Shown here piece after piece: positions 35,474 through 41,738 of a DNA stretch of 41,738 nucleotides. The notes beneath the pieces are model-generated. The model was not told the origin of the DNA, ran no database searches, and worked only from the letters and a program-made list of their open reading frames with translations. Location of the stretch: assembly GCA_910586095.1 (NCBI GenBank), contig CAJUHQ010000014.1, forward strand, positions 1 to 41,738. Direction: 5' to 3'. This DNA comes from an uncultured Lachnospiraceae bacterium (GTDB lineage Bacteria > Bacillota > Clostridia > Lachnospirales > Lachnospiraceae). The position numbers were made by a program, and so were the translations under genes. The stretch's first letter is position 1, and every line of letters begins with the position of its first letter.

Positions 35474-37315
35474 TTATTTAAAATAAAAGATTGGCATCCT
35501 AGTTCTAAAAGGTAGTCGGCCCCCTACAGGAAGCAACCAGGCATGCTCATGCCGAATAGAAAGATGACTCTCTATCATTCCATCTGTAATGATTAGAATA
35601 GGCCCATTTTTGGGAAAGTCATATGCCTGTTCTAAAAGATCAATTCCTGGCTGTAAAATAGTTCCACCTCTGCCCTGTACAGCGACACGCCCCGCAATAT
35701 CCTCTGGTGAGAGATATCCCACATCATAGGCCTGTGCATCACAAAACACCACACGCGCGCGAAAAACATCATGTGCGGCACAGTAACTTGCTATGGTCCC
35801 TAATGCCTTTCCAATCATTTTGGCTTCCATAGAGCCTGAGGTATCAATCACCACCCCAAAAGTCCTACTGTCTGTGATCTGTTCCTGTTTGACATACCGT
35901 GGCCGTGGGATATCTGGTGTTGCGGCCTGTCTACGACTTGGACGCGCATAACTTCTATGTGGTTCTATCGGATCAAAATAGAAATCAAACCAATTGGCAA
36001 GCTTTACATCCCACGGAATGGACGGCATTGACAATGCGCGAATCTCCTCGATTAATCCTGCTGGAATGAGTCCGCGCCCCTGCGTCTGATGAAACTCAAG
36101 GCCCTGTTGCAATGCGCTTTTGCAAAAGTCATCCATATTGGTCGATCCTATAGTATGATTCTTTGCCGAACCCCCTATGATCTCTCCTTTACCATATCCG
36201 CGCAATGTATCTAATTTTTCATACTTGCGCAGATTCGTCACCAGCTTGTCATAGACGGACTCCGCCGAAAGATTTTGGAGCGTATTGTCATACAAAAGAC
36301 CATCTGATGGCATCGCACCGATCTGCATATCGTGTAACCAACTATTGATAACAAAATCACAGGCGATATTCCACAGATATGGATCTCTTCCCTGGCAGCG
36401 ATTGGCATGGCCTAGCCCTGCATGCAAATATTCGTGTGCCAAAATAAAACGCCATTCTTCATCTGTATAGTGCATAGATGGATTGAGATAGATCTCTGCA
36501 TCACAGACATTGATTGCAGCAACCGAAATCTCATTCTTAATACAATATGTATAATCTTCGATCAGTTTAAAGTGTGCGGCGAGTCCCCCTAGAAGCGGAT
36601 AATGATTGATAAACCACTCTGACGCGCGTCTAGCAGGCGTGTCAGGTAATTGTTTTTGTCCATGTCCTCCCGCTATACTGACCGCCTGTGAAACCGAGCT
36701 TGCAAGTGCATACGCAAACTGGGTGCTATATTTATTTTTTCTGTTTCCTGTATATATAAGCGGGTTTTCTAGCCCATTCATATCCATCTGACCATCTGCA
36801 AGTGTACTAAATCGACAATCATTTTCTGGATACTGTATTTCGAGTAAATGCTGATAAATTGTGCGCTCGTCCTGTAAGCTGATGGAAAAGAAATTTGATG
36901 GATTTTCATGAAGAGACTTACCAAATTTGATATCGTGCAGAAATTTTGTAATATAGATATCACAGGCAATATTCCAGAGTCTTTTGTTGAACTGTACCTG
37001 AAAAATCTGTGTACCATCTGCCTTTTCAATGGTATATCCTGGCAAATGCTCCCTGTCAAAATGGCCAAATGCCAGATGCAAAAGACAATGAGCAATCACA
37101 TATGCCCATTCGCTTGCTTCTAGTCGAATATCTTTGTTTAGATAAATTGTTCCATAGCTATCTACAAGTGCGTAGCCATCTCTTCCCAGCCGTATTCTAT
37201 CGCTGACACACAATTCACCGTAAAGCTGATGAAACAAGGCATTTTTGTTGAGATGTATGATACCTTGCTCCAAAAGCTCTTCATTTTTAGTTATTTTCTT
37301 CTTATTTCTAGGCAT
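35474..37315 (-). CDS. VWA-like protein with two DUF2201-type metallopeptidase motifs
   Basis: This 613-aa protein joins DUF2201-like metallopeptidase segments to a C-terminal VWA domain. Copy 1 (about 50-150) carries AHCLLHLAFGH at H76 followed by LWNIACDIYI; copy 2 (about 250-330) has AHEYLHAGLGH at H294 followed by LWNIACDFVI. Copy 2 therefore keeps the zinc-protease HExxH, while copy 1 has Cys in place of the catalytic Glu. The VWA domain has the MIDAS motif DTSGS (D491) and ILIITDGMIE. The ATG at 37315 overlaps the moxR end by 8 nt and has GGGGGG before it. Such proteins usually pair with a MoxR ATPase, as here. No signal peptide. Substrate unknown. Confidence 0.9.
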   Translation of the reverse strand: MPRNKKKITKNEELLEQGIIHLNKNALFHQLYGELCVSDRIRLGRDGYALVDSYGTIYLNKDIRLEASEWAYVIAHCLLHLAFGHFDREHLPGYTIEKADGTQIFQVQFNKRLWNIACDIYITKFLHDIKFGKSLHENPSNFFSISLQDERTIYQHLLEIQYPENDCRFSTLADGQMDMNGLENPLIYTGNRKNKYSTQFAYALASSVSQAVSIAGGHGQKQLPDTPARRASEWFINHYPLLGGLAAHFKLIEDYTYCIKNEISVAAINVCDAEIYLNPSMHYTDEEWRFILAHEYLHAGLGHANRCQGRDPYLWNIACDFVINSWLHDMQIGAMPSDGLLYDNTLQNLSAESVYDKLVTNLRKYEKLDTLRGYGKGEIIGGSAKNHTIGSTNMDDFCKSALQQGLEFHQTQGRGLIPAGLIEEIRALSMPSIPWDVKLANWFDFYFDPIEPHRSYARPSRRQAATPDIPRPRYVKQEQITDSRTFGVVIDTSGSMEAKMIGKALGTIASYCAAHDVFRARVVFCDAQAYDVGYLSPEDIAGRVAVQGRGGTILQPGIDLLEQAYDFPKNGPILIITDGMIESHLSIRHEHAWLLPVGGRLPFRTRMPIFYFK

Positions 37316-38375
37316 ACGATCCCCCCACCAGACGCGGCAAGTCACGCACAATCTCCAACATAAACCACTCTGGCAGGACTCTTTTGTCATCTGCCGAAAT
37401 CACCATCTGTGCAATCTCATAGCTGATTGCAGAGAGTTCTTTCATCAACGCTTTTGCTCTGTATGCTAGAAACTGACCTTCCTTTCCAAGCTTATGCTTA
37501 TCTTGTGGCAGTTCCTGAAGCAATCTGTCGCGAAACGCGCTGGCCAAAAAGTACAAAACATCGCGCTCTTCTGGCTTTGCTGGCCATCTGGCATCCCCTT
37601 TAATGATATCGGACAATAGATTGGTGTTGCCTAGCTGTTTGGTAAAGGCAAGAAACATACCACCATGACTTGCCGACACGCAACCATATGTGATCACACG
37701 CAATGAATCCTCTGAAATGGCATTGAATCCAGCGTTATATTCCCGTAAAGCATCGCTGAGCATATGCCATGACCGCGGTGTTGAATAGGGTTCTTCTGTT
37801 TTTGGTGGTTCTGTAAACAGATGATCTGGACGCTGACGAATATAGTCTGTCACCCAAGGGTGAATCTGGTTTTGATAAGCCCATGTCAACCATTGTGCTG
37901 GATCTGCTTTTAACTGCACATGAAACATTCGATTGACTAGTGCAGAGGACATAGTTTTGACAATCGCCGAATCTTGTGCGCGATTTCCTGCCCCAATCAC
38001 AATACTCCCTTGTGGCAAATGATACTCACCTATTCGCTTCTCATGAATCAGGCTGTAAAATGCTTTCTGCACCTCCTGCGAACAAGCATTTAACTCATCT
38101 AAAAACAAGACATATGGCTCTTTTCGTGCAATCATCTTAGGTGGCAAAAACTCGGATGTCTCTCCTTTGATCTGAGGTATCCCAATAATATCTTCGGGTG
38201 CAAGCTGGCTTCCCAAAAGGGAGACACAGGGAAGTCCTACCGCGTCGGCAAAGGCTTCAACTAAAGCCGATTTTCCAATCCCAGGCGCTCCCCAAATAAA
38301 CACAGGTCGAACGGGTGCAATATTAACCAAAAGTTCCAATAGTTCATTCTGTGAGACTGAAACAGGCAAATTCAC
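37308..38375 (-). CDS. MoxR-family AAA+ ATPase
   Basis: MoxR ATPases act as chaperones that load or activate partner proteins, typically with VWA proteins. The 355-aa product has Walker A GAPGIGKSALVEAF (near residue 29), Walker B VLFLDELNACS, a sensor-1 region VIGAGNRAQDSA and arginine-containing lid segments. A GTG start at 38375 (VNLPVSVSQNELLEL) follows AGGAG by 8 nt and fits the domain start; ATG at 38408 would add 11 residues and has no site. The stop overlaps the start of the VWA gene. It is 63 nt downstream of GH42 with no terminator seen between. Confidence 0.92.
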   Translation of the reverse strand: MNLPVSVSQNELLELLVNIAPVRPVFIWGAPGIGKSALVEAFADAVGLPCVSLLGSQLAPEDIIGIPQIKGETSEFLPPKMIARKEPYVLFLDELNACSQEVQKAFYSLIHEKRIGEYHLPQGSIVIGAGNRAQDSAIVKTMSSALVNRMFHVQLKADPAQWLTWAYQNQIHPWVTDYIRQRPDHLFTEPPKTEEPYSTPRSWHMLSDALREYNAGFNAISEDSLRVITYGCVSASHGGMFLAFTKQLGNTNLLSDIIKGDARWPAKPEERDVLYFLASAFRDRLLQELPQDKHKLGKEGQFLAYRAKALMKELSAISYEIAQMVISADDKRVLPEWFMLEIVRDLPRLVGGSYA

Positions 38376-38438
38376 AACATTCTCTCCTCTTTTTCTATGA
38401 TCTGCCAAGATAGCTTCTTACATTCTACTTTTTGCTAC

Positions 38439-40433
38439 TCACACACTACTTTTCTTATTTTTAACAAAAAGCTGCACTTCATAAGGTTGTAAAACCCCCT
38501 CTTGCTCCCCTTCTAACATAGTATACCAATCATGCAAATGATAGACTTGATCGTCGTTTGTATGATTAATCACAAACAACCAAATCTGCTTCTGATCTTC
38601 GCGCGTCATCATCTCCACACCATCCGCCGCTGTGCCTAATGTATCAACCTCGCTTTGCTTGACAAAATACATCACAAGATCTTCCATCAGCTCATGACCT
38701 GGTTCAGTACCTACATACCACGCAACACCATTTCCATATACATGTTCTGTAATTGCTGGTGATTGCTTATAAAATCCTGTCGAATATTCTGCAAGTTTCG
38801 ATGCTCCTTGCAACTGTATAATGTCGCACCATTTTTCAATCTCATAGTCCTTCTTGCCATAGAGCACGCCTCCCGTTGTCCCTATCAAACAGTCATACTC
38901 CTCAATAGTGATACCACATAGTTCTCCTAGCCGTCCTGGCAATTCCATATCTGTCATACAAATATTGTTGGCATCCTTGACCCCTGTGCGCATAGTAAGT
39001 ACTAAATGTCCTCCTTTTGCCACATAATCCATATAGTGCTGCTCAAGTTCTGGTGTCATCAAATATTGGAGAGGGGCAATAACCAACTTATATTTTGAGA
39101 AATCATCCAATTCTTGCACAAAATCCACAGGAATTTTCTTTTCGTAAAACGGTCGATAATACTTGCACAATTGTTCTACATAATGCAGTTGCGGATGATT
39201 GGGCTGGATATCTAGCGCATAATGCTGCCGGACATTGTGTACAATCGCCACACAAGGATTGGGCATGCTGCCTGCAAATGCCTCCATATGTTTGGCAAAT
39301 GTGTGTGTGAGTGCTTTCGCCTCATTGTACATTCTACCTGGTTTTCCACTGTGTCCTAGTATTCCATGCCAATATTGCTCTGTTCCTACCGCACAAGTGC
39401 GCCAGCGGAAAAATACGATTGCATCTGCACCATGTGCCACAGACTGCATTGCCCAGGCTGCCATCTGACCAGGCTCCAAAGCCCTGCCCATAATCTCCCA
39501 TCCTGCCATTCCAGACTGCTGCTCCATCATCCAAAAGGGCTTTTTCTTGTAACCTCTAATCACGTCATGCGATGCCGCAAGTTCATACTCTGGTTGGTGT
39601 GGTTGTACCTGCCAATGACCAGCAGGATAGATATCGTTGGACACAAAATCCAACAATTCACCCAGATCATAGTAATTGACTTTGTTGTCAAAACACATAA
39701 AATTGTGCGTGATAAAGTGCTTGGGACAAATCGCACGAATCAGATCTGCTTGCCACTTTGCAAAGTCCACAATCAAATCTGAACAAAAACATTTCCAGTC
39801 TAACACAGCCGAAGGATTATAGCCGGCTGCTGTGATGCGCGGCGGCGACACTTGTTGAAATCGGTTGTAACCTTGACTCCAAAAATCGGTTCCCCACGCT
39901 TGATTCAGTGTCTCTATCGTACCATATTTTCCTGCAAGCCATCTCTGAAACCACATTTTACAGGAGGCACACATGCACAGATCTGCATGAGAGTTACCAA
40001 GCTCATTGTCTATCTGCCATCCAATCACGCCTGGATTGTCGGCAAACCGGCGTGCAAACGCAGTCACAAATCGCCTGATATGAGCACGATAGGTAGCATT
40101 TGATTGACAATCATGATGCCTGCCACCAAAATACCTGCGCTTTCCCTCTCTGTCTACTGGTTGTATTTCAGGATTCTTCTCGATTATCCACGCTGGCGGG
40201 GCCGCCGTGGGAGTGCCTAGTATGGATTTGATACCATACTGATCTAACAGCGCAACTGCCTCTTCCAGCCATTCAAAGTGAAATTCGCCCTCCGCTGGCT
40301 CCATCTTAAACCATGAAAACTCTGCCATGCGCACAACCTGCACACCCATCTCTTGCATCAGTTGTGCATCCGTCTCCCACCGCTTGCGCGGCCAGTGCTC
40401 TGGATAATAATCCACACCAAACTGTATTCCCAT
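38439..40433 (-). CDS. Glycoside hydrolase family 42 beta-galactosidase
   Basis: GH42 beta-galactosidases cleave galactosides and galacto-oligosaccharides. The 664-aa protein starts with FGVDYYPEHWPRKRW and has acid/base E144 in WQIDNELGNSHADLC and nucleophile E304 in MMEQQSGMAGW. The Cys cluster C-x-C-x2-C (CMCASC) after the acid/base site is the family's zinc-site remnant. A trimerisation domain and a small C-terminal beta domain follow. No signal peptide. ATG at 40433 is chosen because GGAGG lies 6 nt before it; upstream in-frame starts (TTG 40454, ATG 40439) fit less well. A possible extended -10 (TGATACAAT, about 40472-40464) precedes it. Confidence 0.95.
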   Translation of the reverse strand: MGIQFGVDYYPEHWPRKRWETDAQLMQEMGVQVVRMAEFSWFKMEPAEGEFHFEWLEEAVALLDQYGIKSILGTPTAAPPAWIIEKNPEIQPVDREGKRRYFGGRHHDCQSNATYRAHIRRFVTAFARRFADNPGVIGWQIDNELGNSHADLCMCASCKMWFQRWLAGKYGTIETLNQAWGTDFWSQGYNRFQQVSPPRITAAGYNPSAVLDWKCFCSDLIVDFAKWQADLIRAICPKHFITHNFMCFDNKVNYYDLGELLDFVSNDIYPAGHWQVQPHQPEYELAASHDVIRGYKKKPFWMMEQQSGMAGWEIMGRALEPGQMAAWAMQSVAHGADAIVFFRWRTCAVGTEQYWHGILGHSGKPGRMYNEAKALTHTFAKHMEAFAGSMPNPCVAIVHNVRQHYALDIQPNHPQLHYVEQLCKYYRPFYEKKIPVDFVQELDDFSKYKLVIAPLQYLMTPELEQHYMDYVAKGGHLVLTMRTGVKDANNICMTDMELPGRLGELCGITIEEYDCLIGTTGGVLYGKKDYEIEKWCDIIQLQGASKLAEYSTGFYKQSPAITEHVYGNGVAWYVGTEPGHELMEDLVMYFVKQSEVDTLGTAADGVEMMTREDQKQIWLFVINHTNDDQVYHLHDWYTMLEGEQEGVLQPYEVQLFVKNKKSSV

Positions 40434-40521
40434 TCCCATCCTCCATGTCGCCAACCACTCGCGATTGTATCACAGCACAAATGATCTCTTGTCATAACAA
40501 CTGCATTTTTATATCAATCTC

Positions 40522-40782
40522 CTACGTTACAAACTGTACCACTGCCGATATCACCACAATCACTAAACCAACACCTGCTAAAATAGAGGGCTTCAACCAC
40601 TTTTTCTTAGCTATCTGTGGCAATGAATCCAGCACAAAATACAAGCCTGTAAACAATACAAACACATACAATGGCAAGCCTGCAATCCATGCACTGCCTG
40701 CTCCTATTAACATACAGGCAAGCAGGCTGATATCCGCACCGACAAGCGCGATAAACGCCGCCTTCTTGATCTTCTCTCCCAT
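40522..40782 (-). CDS. Small three-helix membrane protein
   Basis: An 86-aa protein with three hydrophobic segments (about residues 9-29, 32-50 and 63-83) separated by a Lys-rich loop (QIAKKKWLKP). I recognise no family. The start MGEKIKKAAF at 40782 follows AGGGAAGCT; an ATG four codons earlier has no well-spaced site. It lies between the alpha/beta hydrolase (42 nt upstream) and GH42 (88 nt downstream). It could be a transporter accessory or a DUF-type membrane protein; nothing in the sequence decides. Confidence 0.65.
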   Translation of the reverse strand: MGEKIKKAAFIALVGADISLLACMLIGAGSAWIAGLPLYVFVLFTGLYFVLDSLPQIAKKKWLKPSILAGVGLVIVVISAVVQFVT

Positions 40783-40824
40783 AGCTTCCCTCATTCCTAT
40801 ATTGCCTTTTTGTGACAGATGTAT

Positions 40825-41679
40825 TTACCACACTTGACTGATATATTTATCAATCTCTGCAAGTACTTCTGGTGTCTCCCAAAATGCATTGTGTTCAATC
40901 TCATCAATCGTCACAAAATTGCAACCTTTTTCATATTTTTCAAACAGTTTCTTCGCACTCTCATATGGCACTACTTCATCCGCCTTAGATGCTATGATCA
41001 ACGGCTTGACTGCCACATCTTTTGCATCATTTACCACCTTCATCTTAAAGGCTACAAGTGATCGAAACGGACCATGAAAAATATTGAAATAGTGATTATA
41101 TAAATCATAGCCACTCGCATAAGGTGCCATCAAGACCAGCCCCAATGGCTGCCGCTGCGATGCTACATAGTTGGCTACCCCTGTACCCAAACTGTATCCT
41201 ACAAGCATCACGCCACTGACATCTTTTCGCCCTGTCAGATAATCATACGCCAACACCCCATACTGCTTTATATTCTTTTCTGAGGTGACGCCTTCACTAG
41301 TGCCATAGCCAGGATAATCTAAACAGACAATATTCCATCCATCAAAGACTGCGCGTTCTTGATCGTTCTCTAATAATCTAAGAATACGATACGACGCATC
41401 TTCATAGTTTCCTCCAAAGTACAGAATTGCCGGAGAATGATCTGGAGCATTGTGCAGAAACCACCCTGTCATTGTACCATAATTAGTCTCTACACAAAGA
41501 GGCTCTACCACATCCTCTCCATACTGCTCAAGTGCTCGCTGTGCTTTCTTGTCATGCACAGTCTGAAATAAGAGTGCTGGAGCTATTGCAGAAATTGCTG
41601 TGCTAGAGAAGGCCAACAGCGCAAATAGAATAAACAATCCCTCTGCCACCATTCTTTTGTCCGATCCTATTTTTTCCAT
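40825..41679 (-). CDS. Alpha/beta hydrolase with N-terminal membrane anchor
   Basis: The 284-aa protein starts with a hydrophobic segment (VAEGLFILFALLAFSSTAISAIAPALLF, about 11-38) that could anchor it. An alpha/beta-hydrolase core follows: WNIVCLDYPGYGTSEG, nucleophile elbow GYSLGTG, acid in ASKADEVVPYE and His in IEHNAFWE, so the Ser-Asp-His triad looks complete. Such YqkD-like enzymes are esterases or lipases of unknown substrate. The start at 41679 has no strong ribosome site and lies in the loop of a large inverted repeat. It is upstream of the small membrane protein and possibly in one operon with it. Confidence 0.85.
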   Translation of the reverse strand: MEKIGSDKRMVAEGLFILFALLAFSSTAISAIAPALLFQTVHDKKAQRALEQYGEDVVEPLCVETNYGTMTGWFLHNAPDHSPAILYFGGNYEDASYRILRLLENDQERAVFDGWNIVCLDYPGYGTSEGVTSEKNIKQYGVLAYDYLTGRKDVSGVMLVGYSLGTGVANYVASQRQPLGLVLMAPYASGYDLYNHYFNIFHGPFRSLVAFKMKVVNDAKDVAVKPLIIASKADEVVPYESAKKLFEKYEKGCNFVTIDEIEHNAFWETPEVLAEIDKYISQVW

Positions 41680-41737
41680 GATAATATCTATGGCACTATC
41701 AAATAGAAGTTTTAGAAAAAATAGAACGATGGTGGCA
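41644..41737 (-). promoter_or_regulatory. Inverted repeat spanning the hydrolase start codon
   Basis: TGCCACCAT (41644-41652) pairs with ATGGTGGCA (41729-41737), and CTATTTTTTC (41667-41676) with GAAAAAATAG (41715-41724). The start codon (41679-41677) lies in the loop, next to the inner stem. In the mRNA the 5' leader could pair with the first codons and hide the start. It may be chance. Confidence 0.35.
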
Positions 41738-41738
41738 C

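Noticed and set aside
37316..37390. N-terminal extension of the VWA protein
   Set aside because: The extra 25 residues read through the moxR end; ATG at 37315 has a strong ribosome site.

Overview
The window looks like a chromosomal segment of an endospore-forming member of the Clostridia, most likely Lachnospiraceae-like. The evidence is the low GC content, AGGAGG-type ribosome sites, a class I heat-shock operon in the order hrcA-grpE-dnaK-dnaJ with a perfect CIRCE element, cotJ spore-coat genes, a UvrC/FtsH housekeeping block, and many carbohydrate-use genes with CUT1-type transporters. No phage, insertion sequence, CRISPR array, rRNA or tRNA was seen.

Layout. (1) 39-5322, minus: hrcA-grpE-dnaK-dnaJ under CIRCE. 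(2) 5545-9503: a small KdgF-like cupin gene and a DUF5107-type gene, both minus and carrying related leaders, face a divergent ArsR-type regulator with an unusual C-terminal domain. The DUF5107 gene is separated from its TPR half by a single in-frame TAG. (3) 9829-10916, plus: a fused CotJA-CotJB protein and CotJC. (4) 11010-16559, minus: a compact run of an unknown 211-aa protein, uvrC, a PLP aminotransferase, a patatin and uppP. (5) 16939-19320, minus: ftsH with long low-complexity ends. (6) 19711-26409, plus: a GH2 beta-galactosidase-like enzyme, a hybrid histidine kinase and an orphan solute-binding lipoprotein. (7) 26459-33555, minus: a LacI regulator, two CUT1 permeases, a binding lipoprotein and a GH35 beta-galactosidase; a perfect TGAAACCGGTTTCA operator lies just downstream of a TTGACA/TAACAT promoter. 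(8) 33686-41679, minus: an alpha/beta hydrolase, a small membrane protein, a GH42 beta-galactosidase, a MoxR ATPase, a VWA/metallopeptidase protein and a Bce-like response regulator and kinase.

How the parts may work together. Regions 6 to 8 hold three unrelated beta-galactosidase families (GH2, GH35, GH42) around one oligosaccharide importer, so the area reads as a galactoside-scavenging locus. Its ATPase is not in the window and may be a shared one elsewhere. The hybrid kinase plus lone binding protein could be its sensor.

The most unusual items are a MoxR ATPase next to a VWA protein that carries two copies of a DUF2201-like metallopeptidase motif (one degenerate), directly followed by a two-component system; a predicted H-type pseudoknot abutting the cupin Shine-Dalgarno; the amber-split DUF5107-TPR gene; and the CotJA-CotJB fusion. 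Functions are inferred from motifs read by eye; no database search was run.
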